Assembly: GCA_016125585.1 (NCBI GenBank) | Contig: WGLL01000002.1 | Location: forward strand, 248,001 to 312,000 | Direction: 5' to 3' | Source: Caulobacter sp. | Lineage (GTDB): Bacteria > Pseudomonadota > Alphaproteobacteria > Caulobacterales > Caulobacteraceae | Length of the DNA: 64,000 nucleotides | In this document: positions 56,951 through 64,000 of the stretch, one piece after another | How positions within the stretch are numbered: the first letter of the stretch is position 1 | Layout of the letters: every line of letters starts with the position of its first letter | Translations under genes and position numbers: made by a program | The notes under the pieces: model-generated | Told to the model about the DNA's origin: nothing | Seen by the model: the letters and a program-made list of their open reading frames with translations, nothing else | Databases searched by the model: none

Positions 56951-57556
56951 ATGCCCAGACTGACCGGACAGATTGATCTTTCCAAGACCGAGGCCATCCT
57001 CGACGCCGCCTCCGAGGTGCTGGCCGAACGCGGCCTGGCCGCCCCCATCCAGGAGATCGCCCGCCGCGCGGGGGTCTCGAAACAGACCATCTACAACCGC
57101 TACGGCAGCAAGACCGAGCTGGTCCGGGCCCTGGTCGAGCGGCGGGTGGATTCGATCACCGCCCCCCTGCGGACCCCCGGCGCCGAGCAGCGTCCCGAGG
57201 AGACCCTGGCCGCCTATGCCCGCACCCTGCTGCAGGTCATCTCCACCGGCAGCTATTCGGTGATGCGGCTGTCGATCCAGAGCGCCGCCGAAATGCCCGA
57301 TCTGGCGCGCGAGGTGTTCGAGAGCGGCCCCAAGCGCTCCCGCGCCCAGCTGGCCGCCTTCCTGGACCTGGAAACCCGGGCCGGCCGGCTGAACGTCGAC
57401 GATCCCCTGCAGGCGGCGGAATTCTTCGGCGGCATGGTGCTGGGTCACCGCCAGACCCAGGCCCTGCTGCGGCTGGGCTGGGACCTGTCGGAGGCGGAGA
57501 TCGACAAACTGGCCCGGGCCGCCGCCCGGGTCTTCATGCGGGCCTACGCGGCCTAG
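56951..57556 (+). CDS. TetR-family transcriptional regulator of the efflux operon
   Basis: A 201-residue regulator. The N-terminal HTH is KTEAILDAASEVLAERGLAA, IQEIARRAGVSKQTIYNRYG, SKTELVRALVERR; the C-terminal ligand domain is helical (LDLETRAGRLNVDDPLQAAE, then FFGGMVLGHRQTQALL). It starts 2 bases after the stop of the second pump, so it is the last gene of the operon it probably represses through the operator-like repeats at 52493-52579. Its end overlaps the convergent fabI by 4 bases. Confidence 0.9.
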   Translation: MPRLTGQIDLSKTEAILDAASEVLAERGLAAPIQEIARRAGVSKQTIYNRYGSKTELVRALVERRVDSITAPLRTPGAEQRPEETLAAYARTLLQVISTGSYSVMRLSIQSAAEMPDLAREVFESGPKRSRAQLAAFLDLETRAGRLNVDDPLQAAEFFGGMVLGHRQTQALLRLGWDLSEAEIDKLARAAARVFMRAYAA

Positions 57557-58374
57557 CCCGCGCCGTTGGCGATTTCGTCCGGCAGCCCCATCATGTGGAA
57601 GCCGGCGTCGACGTGGATCACCTCGCCGGTGGTCGAGCGGCCCAGATCCGACAGCAGCCACAGGGCGCAGCCGGCGACCCCTTCCATGCTGGTGTCTTCC
57701 TTCATGGCGCTGAACATCCGGCCCTGGCCGAGCAGGCCCCGGCCGCCGCTGATCCCGGCCAGGGACAGGGTGCGCATGGCGCCGGCCGAGATGGCGTTGA
57801 CCCGGATGCCCTGGGGGCCCAGGTCGCGGGCGATGTAGCGGGTCGCCGCCTCCAGCGCCGCCTTGGCCACGCCCATGGTGTTGTAGTTGGGAATGACCCG
57901 CTTGGAGCCAAGGTAGGTCATGGTCACCATCGACCCGCCCGGCTTCATCATCTTGCTGGCGCGCCTGGCCGCGTCGACGAAGCTGAAGGCGGAGATGTTC
58001 ATCGCCGTCAGGAACCCGTCCCGCGTGGTGTTCTCGACAAAGCTGCCCTTCAGCTCGTCCTTGTTGGCGAAGGCGATGGAGTGGACCAGGAAATCCAGCC
58101 CGCCGAAGCGCTGCTCCAGCTCGGCGAAGGCCGCGTCCATCGAGGCGTCATCGGTCACCTCGCAGGGGATGAAATCGGTCACCCCGATCGCCTCGCCCAG
58201 CGGCCGCACGCGCTTTTCCATGTCCGGCAGATAGGCGAAGGCCAGCCGGGCGCCCTGGGCGGCCAGCTGCTGGGCGATGCCGTAGGCGATGGAATTGTGG
58301 TTCGCCACCCCCATGACCAGCCCGGTCTTGCCGGCCATCAGGTCACCCTTGGGGAAGCTGTATTCTTCGGCCAT
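57553..58374 (-). CDS. fabI: Enoyl-[acyl-carrier-protein] reductase
   Basis: A 273-residue NADH-dependent reductase for the last step of fatty-acid elongation. Signatures are GKTGLVMGVANHNSIAYGIA, FLVHSIAFANKDELKGSFVE, and the catalytic Tyr and Lys in VIPNYNTMGVAKAALEAATR. AGISGGRGLLGQGRMFSAMK forms the substrate loop, and the end (STTGEVIHVDAGFHMMGLPD) is family-typical. FabI is the target of triclosan. fabB and fabA lie nearby on the same strand, but a FAD oxidoreductase gene and a repeat intervene. Confidence 0.95.
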   Translation of the reverse strand: MAEEYSFPKGDLMAGKTGLVMGVANHNSIAYGIAQQLAAQGARLAFAYLPDMEKRVRPLGEAIGVTDFIPCEVTDDASMDAAFAELEQRFGGLDFLVHSIAFANKDELKGSFVENTTRDGFLTAMNISAFSFVDAARRASKMMKPGGSMVTMTYLGSKRVIPNYNTMGVAKAALEAATRYIARDLGPQGIRVNAISAGAMRTLSLAGISGGRGLLGQGRMFSAMKEDTSMEGVAGCALWLLSDLGRSTTGEVIHVDAGFHMMGLPDEIANGAG

Positions 58375-58429
58375 GCGGCGTCTCCTCGAAGCTCTTGCGG
58401 CGGTTTATAGGGGGTTCGGCGCGGGACGC

Positions 58430-58479
58430 TAGAGCGCGTTCCCATTGGTGGGAACCGGCAATCGGATCAAACGCGCGAC
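58430..58479. repeat. 50-bp dispersed imperfect palindrome, copy 3
   Basis: It has the same length and ends as copy 1 (TAGAGCGCGTTCC ... GATCAAACGCGCGAC) with changes in the loop (ATTGGTGGGAACCGGCAATC). It lies in the 155-base gap between fabI and the FAD oxidoreductase gene, next to both. Confidence 0.75.
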
Positions 58480-58529
58480 CCGCAAGAGTCCGGAGCGGCG
58501 CAACATCGGTCCGTCATGTCGCGCCCGCT

Positions 58530-59738
58530 TCACGCCCGAGCGGTCTCGAACAGCGGCGCGACCGTGGCGATCGCCGCCTCGGCCTCGGCCCGGTCGGGGG
58601 TTTCGTCCTCCGAGCCGTAGCCCCACATGGCCGGGCCGCCATACTGGACGACGATGCCGTCCGGCCGGGGCAGCACGTTCACATGCCGGTAGTAGAGGCC
58701 GTAAGAGACCTCCGGCTGCGGGGCCAGCCAGGCGATCTGGCCGCGCACCGGCGTCACGCTGTCGTCCTGCCACAGGGCGCGGGCCCCATAGCCGGTGCAG
58801 TTGACCACCACCGGCTGCGCCAGGCGGGCGAGGTCGGCCGGGGTGTTGAAGGTCATGGTCTCGATCCGGCCGCCCTCGACCAGGAAATCGCTGGTCAGCA
58901 GATGGGCCAGTTCGGCGACGTTGAACTGCATCGACACCCCGTGCCGCGCCCGGGCGACCGGGAAGGGATGTTCGGACGGCTCCAGGCTCCGCCACGGCGG
59001 CGCCGTACCGGGCAGGTCGGCCTCGAAGAAGTTTACCCGCGGAACCGACACCGGCCGTTCCGGGAAGGCCACGGGCGGGCCCCCGGCGTCCGGCGCGTCG
59101 AACAGCGTGTAGCGGTCGGTCCAGGCCACCGGATCGCCCGGCAGGCCGAGCAGCGTCTGCCAGGCGGCGTAGGAGGCGCGGGCCATCTGGTCGTAGAGGG
59201 CGGGAAAGGCGCCATCCACCTTGTCGGCGTTGGCGATCCGGCTGTCGGGCGACCAGGTGCCGGTGGCCCGCGCCGACCGCGTATAGGGCGCCCGGTCGGC
59301 GGCGTAGATGGTCACCTTCGCCCCGGCCCGCAGCAAGGTCAGGGCGCTGGTCAGGCCGATGACGCCGCAGCCGATCACCGCGACCTCCCGCGTCCCGCCC
59401 TGCAGCGCCTTGGCCGCCGCGATCCGGGCGCTGCCCCAGGACAGGGACCAGCCGCTGCCGCCGTGGCCGTAGTTGTGCACCACCCGCTTGCCGGCGACCT
59501 GTTCGACATCCAGCCGGGGGCCGGCGTCGCGGAACGGCCGCAGGCAGACGGTGATCCTGGTGATCCGGTCGGCCCGCATCTTCAGCGGCGCCAGCGGCGG
59601 GACGACGAAGCGCGGCCGTGGCGGCAGGGCCAGGGGTGCGGCGGCGCGCGGCGTCTCGCAGCCGGCCAGGCCCAGGGCGCCAAGCCCGCCGATACCGGCC
59701 AGGACGGCGCGTCGGCTGCGAAGATCGGCGGTCGTCAT
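58530..59738 (-). CDS. FAD-dependent D-amino-acid-oxidase-like protein, exported lipoprotein-like
   Basis: A 402-residue DAAO-type oxidoreductase. The N-terminus has a Tat-like and lipoprotein-like signal (RSRRAVLAGIGGLGALGLAG, Cys in LAGC). The FAD fold follows in HNYGHGGSGWSLSWGSARIA and VAVIGCGVIGLTSALTLLRA. Further DAAO-like features are NCTGYGARALW and VRGQIAWLAPQPEVSYGLYY. It may oxidise D-amino acids or a related amine outside the cytoplasm. The start at 59738 is supported by the signal sequence. It lies between fabB and fabI but has no clear pathway link. Confidence 0.82.
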   Translation of the reverse strand: MTTADLRSRRAVLAGIGGLGALGLAGCETPRAAAPLALPPRPRFVVPPLAPLKMRADRITRITVCLRPFRDAGPRLDVEQVAGKRVVHNYGHGGSGWSLSWGSARIAAAKALQGGTREVAVIGCGVIGLTSALTLLRAGAKVTIYAADRAPYTRSARATGTWSPDSRIANADKVDGAFPALYDQMARASYAAWQTLLGLPGDPVAWTDRYTLFDAPDAGGPPVAFPERPVSVPRVNFFEADLPGTAPPWRSLEPSEHPFPVARARHGVSMQFNVAELAHLLTSDFLVEGGRIETMTFNTPADLARLAQPVVVNCTGYGARALWQDDSVTPVRGQIAWLAPQPEVSYGLYYRHVNVLPRPDGIVVQYGGPAMWGYGSEDETPDRAEAEAAIATVAPLFETARA

Positions 59739-59812
59739 GCGGGTCTCCCGGGCCAGGCGCCGGGGAACCCTAACCAACCGGCGGCGCCGGAGCCAGCCTT
59801 GAGGCCGGCGTC

Positions 59813-61024
59813 CTAGACCCTGGCCATGATCAGGCAGCCGTTGGTGCCGCCAAAACCGAAGCTGTTGCTCATCGCCACATTGACCGGCTTGTCCGACCGC
59901 TTGAGCAGGATCGGCAGGTCGGCGAAGGCCGGATCGAGCGTGTCGATATTGGCGCTCTCGGCGGCGAAGTCGTTGTTCATCATCAGCAGGCTGTAGATCG
60001 CCTCCTGCGCCCCGGCCGCGCCCAGGCTGTGGCCGGTCAGGGACTTGGTCGAGCTGATCAGCGGGGCCTTGTCGCCGAACACCTGGCGCACCGCGTCCAT
60101 CTCCTTGGCGTCGCCGACCGGGGTCGAGGTGCCGTGGGGGTTGAGGTAGTCGATGGTCCGGCCGCCGGCGCTGTCCATGGCCAGTTTCATGCAGCGGATG
60201 GCGCCTTCGCCGGACGGCGCGACCATGTCGAAGCCGTCGCTGTTGGCGGCATAGCCGACGATCTCGCCGTAGATCTTCGCGCCGCGCGCCCTGGCCCGCT
60301 CGTAGTCCTCCAGCACCACGATCCCGGCGCCGCCGGCGATGACGAAGCCGTCGCGGTCGGCGTCATAGGCGCGGCTGGCCCGGGCCGGAGTGTCGTTGAA
60401 CTTCGACGACATGGCGCCCATGGCGTCGAACAGGTTGGACAGGGTCCAGTCCTCTTCCTCGGTCCCGCCGGCGAAGATCACGTCCTGCTTGCCCCAGGCG
60501 ATCTGCTCATAGGCCGAGCCGATGCAGTGGGTGGAGGTGGCGCAGGCCGAGCTGATCGAGAAATTGAGGCCGCGAATCTTGAACCAGGTCGACAGCACCG
60601 CCGAGGGGCCGCTGCTCATCGCCTTGGGCACCGCGAACGGACCGATGCGCTTGGGGCCCTTCTCGCGGGTGGTGGCCGCCGCCTCGACGATGACGTGGGT
60701 CGAGGGACCGCCGGAGCCGACGATCAGGCCGGTCCGCTCGTTGGAGACCTCGCCCTCTTCAAGACCGGCGTCGGCGATCGCCTGTTCCATGGCGATGTGG
60801 GCATAGCCGGTGCCCTTGGCCAGGAAGCGGGCGGCGCGGCGGTCGACATGCTCTTCCCAGGCGATGTCGGGCACGGCCCGCACCTGACAGCGGAAACCCA
60901 GTTCGGCGTAATCGGGCGCGGCGGTGACGCCGCTGCGGGCCTCGCGCAGCGAGGTCAGCACCTCGCCGGCGTTGTTTCCAATCGACGAGACGATGCCGAT
61001 GCCGGTGACCACGACGCGTCGCAT
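59813..61024 (-). CDS. fabB: Beta-ketoacyl-[ACP] synthase I
   Basis: A 403-residue condensing enzyme. The catalytic triad is visible as Cys in [20 protein letters not shown], His in [20 protein letters not shown] and His in [17 protein letters not shown]; the N-terminus [20 protein letters not shown] and C-terminal [15 protein letters not shown] are typical. With FabA it makes unsaturated fatty acids anaerobically. AGGAG lies just ahead of ATG 61024; an upstream TTG frame start was rejected. fabA ends 51 bases upstream on the same strand, forming an operon. Confidence 0.96.
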   Translation of the reverse strand: MRRVVVTGIGIVSSIGNNAGEVLTSLREARSGVTAAPDYAELGFRCQVRAVPDIAWEEHVDRRAARFLAKGTGYAHIAMEQAIADAGLEEGEVSNERTGLIVGSGGPSTHVIVEAAATTREKGPKRIGPFAVPKAMSSGPSAVLSTWFKIRGLNFSISSACATSTHCIGSAYEQIAWGKQDVIFAGGTEEEDWTLSNLFDAMGAMSSKFNDTPARASRAYDADRDGFVIAGGAGIVVLEDYERARARGAKIYGEIVGYAANSDGFDMVAPSGEGAIRCMKLAMDSAGGRTIDYLNPHGTSTPVGDAKEMDAVRQVFGDKAPLISSTKSLTGHSLGAAGAQEAIYSLLMMNNDFAAESANIDTLDPAFADLPILLKRSDKPVNVAMSNSFGFGGTNGCLIMARV

Positions 61025-61075
61025 GGCGACTCCTTCATTCCCCAAGGTGCAGAGACGTTTCTTGTTGTTCTGTCG

Positions 61076-61597
61076 TCAGACCATCGACGCGGGGTCGAAC
61101 AACCCCACGCGCAGGTCCTTGGCCTCATAGATGGGCTTTCCATCGGCTTCGAGAACCCCGTCGCCGATTCCCATGACCAAACGTCGCATGATCACCCGCT
61201 TGAGGCTGATGCGGTAGACCACCTTTTTCACCGCCGGGGTGACCTGTCCGGTGAACTTCACCTCGCCCACGCCCAGGGCGCGGCCCTTGCCGGGGGCGCC
61301 CGACCAGCCGAGGAAGAAGCCGACCAGCTGCCACATGGCGTCCAGGCCCAGGCATCCGGGCATCACGGGGTCGCCCTCGAAGTGGCATTTGAAGAACCAG
61401 AGGTCGGGATTGATATCCAGTTCGGCGACCATCTCGCCCTTGCCGTACAGCCCGCCCTCTTTCGAGATCAGGTTGATGCGGTCCATCATCAGCATCGGCG
61501 GGGCCGGCAGCTGGGCGTTGGCCGGACCAAACATCAGACCCTTGGAACAGGCGATCAGGTCGTCATAGCTGTAGGAAGACTGGGGCTCGTGCGTCAT
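61076..61597 (-). CDS. fabA: 3-hydroxydecanoyl-[ACP] dehydratase/isomerase
   Basis: A 173-residue hot-dog enzyme that dehydrates and isomerises 3-hydroxydecanoyl-ACP, the branch point to unsaturated fatty acids. The catalytic His is in [20 protein letters not shown] (with the Asp in [18 protein letters not shown]), and [20 protein letters not shown] is family-typical. It is the first gene of the fabA-fabB operon. Although fabA often follows an irr/fur-type gene in Caulobacter relatives, here an SH3 lipoprotein gene precedes it. Confidence 0.96.
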   Translation of the reverse strand: MTHEPQSSYSYDDLIACSKGLMFGPANAQLPAPPMLMMDRINLISKEGGLYGKGEMVAELDINPDLWFFKCHFEGDPVMPGCLGLDAMWQLVGFFLGWSGAPGKGRALGVGEVKFTGQVTPAVKKVVYRISLKRVIMRRLVMGIGDGVLEADGKPIYEAKDLRVGLFDPASMV

Positions 61598-61677
61598 GTA
61601 ATTCCAAAGCCGCGCGGCCGGCGGCAGTTCCTTGGCGTAAAATGTGGACCGGGGCGTAGCACGGCCCCCGGCCCGCC

Positions 61678-62214
61678 TCAACCAGCGGGAACCCGCACCC
61701 CGGTGCAGCTCGGCGGCGGCCCGCCGCCCCAGATCTCGCCGTCCGGCGCCCAGCCGCTGGCCCCGCCGGCCTCCAGCTTGCTCCAGCCGTTCTCGGCCTT
61801 GACCTGCGAGGCCACCGCCCCGGAGCGCAGATAGGCCACGACCCGCGCCCCCTCGCGCGGCTCGGCCAGCAGCGGCAGATCGCCTGGCTTGACCCGCATG
61901 GCGGTGCGGCTGCCGTCGACCATCTGTTCCTTCAGCCAGGCCTCCCCGCCGTCGGGGCCGCGCACCTTGCGCCATTCCCGGCTCTCGGCCACGACCATCA
62001 CCGGCATCCGGCGAACCCGCCAGACCCAGAGGATGCGCTGGTCCAGGCCCGGGCCGTTGCGGGCGTTCACCTCGCCGGACTTGAGGGCGACAAAGCGGGG
62101 CACCGGAAAGCCCGAGGGGGTCTTGCACCGGGCGGTCTCGCCATCGCCGCAGGCGGCCAGCAGCACGCAGGCCCCGACGGCGGCGAGACTCAGCGGCGGG
62201 CGGCGCATCGGCAT
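61678..62214 (-). CDS. SH3-domain lipoprotein (SH3_4-like)
   Basis: A 178-residue exported protein with lipobox LLAAC in [20 protein letters not shown]. The mature part has two bacterial SH3-type units: [20 protein letters not shown] (ARNGPG), then [20 protein letters not shown], and [20 protein letters not shown]. The ARxGPG element is typical of SH3_4 proteins, which probably bind cell-wall or metal-linked ligands. The function is not known. It is divergent from the 2-hydroxyacid dehydrogenase gene. Confidence 0.85.
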   Translation of the reverse strand: MPMRRPPLSLAAVGACVLLAACGDGETARCKTPSGFPVPRFVALKSGEVNARNGPGLDQRILWVWRVRRMPVMVVAESREWRKVRGPDGGEAWLKEQMVDGSRTAMRVKPGDLPLLAEPREGARVVAYLRSGAVASQVKAENGWSKLEAGGASGWAPDGEIWGGGPPPSCTGVRVPAG

Positions 62215-62400
62215 TGCGGGTCTCCAAGGGTCCGGGCGGCGGTCCGACCATCGGACAATTGTCCGCCTAAGGCGCCGCGCCGGTGTGAATCTTGCGTTAA
62301 AAACGTATCCGGCGCCGCAATTGGGTTCCACTGGCGGCTGTCGCGCTTTATCTGTCGGACGGCGCCCACACGGGCGGCGCTCGCTTGCCCGGAATGCGTT

Positions 62401-63387
62401 ATGGCCGTCAAGAGACCCAAGGTTATCGTCACCCGCAAGCTGCCGGATCCGGTCGAGACCCGGATGCGGGAGCTGTTCGACACCGAACTGAACGTCAGTG
62501 ATACGCCGATGGGCGGCGAACAGCTGCTCGACGCCCTGTCCCGCGCCGACGTCCTGGTGCCGACCATCACCGATCGCCTCGATTCGCGCCTGCTGTCGCG
62601 GGCCGGCCCCAACATGAAGCTGATCGCCAACTTCGGCGCCGGGGTCGACAACATCGACGTCGCCACCGCCAACCAGCGGGGCATCATCGTCACCAACACC
62701 CCCGGCGTCCTGACCGAGGACACCGCCGACCTGACCATGGGCCTGATCATGGCCTCCAGCCGCCGGGTCGTCGAAGGCGCCAATGTCGTGCAGAGCGGCG
62801 ACTTCTCCGGCTGGTCGCCGACCTGGATGCTGGGCCGCCGCATCTGGGGCAAGCGCCTGGGGATCATCGGCATGGGCCGCATCGGCCAGGCCCTGGCCCG
62901 CCGCGCCAAGGCCTTCGGCCTGTCGATCCACTATCACAACCGCAAGCCGGTCAGCAGCCGCATCGCCGACGAGTTGGAGGCCACCTACTGGGAAAGCCTC
63001 GACCAGATGCTGGCCCGGATGGACATCATCTCGGTCAACTGCCCGCACACCCCGGCCACCTACCACCTGCTGTCGGCCCGGCGGCTGAAGCTGCTTCAGC
63101 CGCACGCCATTGTCGTCAACACCGCCCGCGGCGAGGTCATCGACGAGGGCGCCCTGGCCAATATGCTGGCCCGCGGCGACATCGCCGGCGCCGGCCTCGA
63201 CGTCTATGAGCACGAGCCGGCGATCAATCCCAAGCTGCTCAAGCTGCCCAACGTCGTGCTGCTGCCGCACATGGGCTCGGCCACGGTCGAGGGCCGCATC
63301 GACATGGGCGAGAAGGTCATCATCAACATCAAGACCTTCATGGACGGCCACCGTCCCCCGGACCGCGTCCTGCCCTCGATGCTGTAG
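62401..63387 (+). CDS. D-2-hydroxyacid dehydrogenase (glyoxylate/hydroxypyruvate reductase-like)
   Basis: A 328-residue NAD(P)-dependent enzyme. The Rossmann motif is LGIIGMGRIGQALARRAKAF; catalytic residues are Arg in NTARGEVIDEGALA, Glu in YEHEPAINPKLLKL and His in VLLPHMGSATVEGRIDM. The N-terminal half (VDNIDVATANQRGIIVTNTP) is shared with D-glycerate dehydrogenases of alphaproteobacteria, so glyoxylate or hydroxypyruvate reduction is the likely reaction; the exact substrate cannot be fixed. The 186-base upstream gap is shared with the SH3 lipoprotein gene. Confidence 0.9.
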   Translation: MAVKRPKVIVTRKLPDPVETRMRELFDTELNVSDTPMGGEQLLDALSRADVLVPTITDRLDSRLLSRAGPNMKLIANFGAGVDNIDVATANQRGIIVTNTPGVLTEDTADLTMGLIMASSRRVVEGANVVQSGDFSGWSPTWMLGRRIWGKRLGIIGMGRIGQALARRAKAFGLSIHYHNRKPVSSRIADELEATYWESLDQMLARMDIISVNCPHTPATYHLLSARRLKLLQPHAIVVNTARGEVIDEGALANMLARGDIAGAGLDVYEHEPAINPKLLKLPNVVLLPHMGSATVEGRIDMGEKVIINIKTFMDGHRPPDRVLPSML

Positions 63388-63490
63388 GGCCCGGCGCCGC
63401 GGGTCCGGCGCGCCCGGGCTACCTATCGCTTGACGGGTGACGCCGGAGCTTTCAACCTCTCCCCGGGGAGTAACGGGGGGAGCGTTCCAG

Positions 63491-64000
63491 GTGCAGCCTA
63501 CACGTCGCCAGCTCACGGCGGGCCTGATCGGCGCGGGGCTGATTGGACCGGCCGGCCGCGCCCTCGCCGCCGCCGCCCCGCCCAGCCTCTACGACATCCT
63601 CCGCGAGCCTGCGGTGCTGGACGCGGCCCTGTCGCCGTCGGGCCAGGATGTCGCCGTGCTCGGCGAGAGTATCGACGCCAATGACGTCCGCACCACCTAC
63701 CTGGCCCTGATCAAGGGCGACGATCCGGCCGGGCCGTCGCGGCGGCTGAACCTGGGCGATGTCGATATCGAACAGGTGGCCTGGGCCAACGACCAGCGGC
63801 TGCTGGTCTGGGTCAAGAAGGAGTTGCACGTCACCTACAGCGGGCCCGGCGGCAGCGGCTCCAACGACGTCATCGCCCGGCGGCTCCTGGCCATCGGCGC
63901 CGACGGCTCCAATCCGGTGGCCCTGCTCAGCGACGACAAACGGGCCTTCCGGGGCAACCTCAACCTCGGCCGGGTGATCGATTTCATGCCGGACGACCCG
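63491..64000 (+). CDS. S9-family peptidase-like exported protein, 3' end outside window
   Basis: The first 170 codons of a longer gene run to the window edge. A Tat-like signal (TRRQLTAGLIGAGLIGPAGR) is followed by PSLYDILREPAVLDAALSPS and repeated beta-propeller-like pieces (VAWANDQRLLVWVKKELHVT), as in the N-terminal propeller of prolyl-oligopeptidase-type enzymes. The catalytic domain is not in view, so the call is provisional. The start is a GTG with GGGGGAG 9 bases upstream. Confidence 0.7.
   Translation, partial: MQPTRRQLTAGLIGAGLIGPAGRALAAAAPPSLYDILREPAVLDAALSPSGQDVAVLGESIDANDVRTTYLALIKGDDPAGPSRRLNLGDVDIEQVAWANDQRLLVWVKKELHVTYSGPGGSGSNDVIARRLLAIGADGSNPVALLSDDKRAFRGNLNLGRVIDFMPDDP

Overview
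This window looks like chromosome from a GC-rich alphaproteobacterium of the order Caulobacterales (Caulobacter, Phenylobacterium or Brevundimonas type). The evidence is the roughly 70 % GC coding sequence, a perfect CtrA box (TTAA-N7-TTAA), general-stress promoters of the EcfG type (GGAAC-N16-CGTT), an HWE-family histidine kinase, an ECF sigma/ChrR pair, frequent GTG/TTG starts, and dispersed GC-rich intergenic palindromes. The genus is an inference.

Layout. 1-2.3 kb: the C-terminal-truncated end of a PAS-LuxR regulator and a PutP-type Na+/proline symporter. 2.4-9.7 kb (minus strand): a tightly overlapping four-gene operon that I read as a multi-subunit restriction-modification or phage-defence locus. 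It encodes an MmeI-like DNA methyltransferase without a visible nuclease motif, a PD-(D/E)XK nuclease, a DEAD/DEAH helicase and a GIY-YIG (MUG113-like) protein. It lies on the 3' side of a tRNA-Arg(CCG) gene after a 500-bp GC-rich gap. The specificity region of the methyltransferase and the nuclease gene are visibly AT-richer than the rest, so the operon looks mosaic. This is the strongest candidate for an undescribed system here.

10.3-24.3 kb: serA and serC (serine synthesis), an EamA transporter, a hybrid histidine kinase with a CtrA box in its divergent promoter, thiD with an M16 peptidase, a DUF1328 protein, Fe/Mn superoxide dismutase, and a DUF883/membrane-protein pair. Three genes or operons of small stress-type proteins (DUF1328, DUF883 pair, DUF4142) have EcfG-like promoters. 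24.4-35.3 kb: a GAF-PAS-HWE kinase, a CoA-transferase, an L,D-transpeptidase, an OmpR-type regulator, xthA, a small transcript with its own promoter and terminator, lolA, ftsK, and an ECF sigma/ChrR-like pair.

35.4-51.9 kb: PHB depolymerase, a YgjP-like peptidase, a ThiE-like enzyme, YggS, a fused ABC-permease/M1 aminopeptidase with its ATPase, a helix-turn-helix protein, a second DUF1328 protein, a FemAB-like acetyltransferase, threonine dehydratase, an FKBP lipoprotein, PurU, ArgE and a DUF2975/XRE pair. 52-64 kb: an EmrA/EmrB-type efflux operon with two tandem EmrB paralogues and a TetR regulator, then fabI, a FAD oxidoreductase, fabB, fabA, an SH3 lipoprotein, a 2-hydroxyacid dehydrogenase and the 5' end of an S9-type peptidase. 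Apart from the defence operon the window is mostly housekeeping metabolism, envelope and stress genes.
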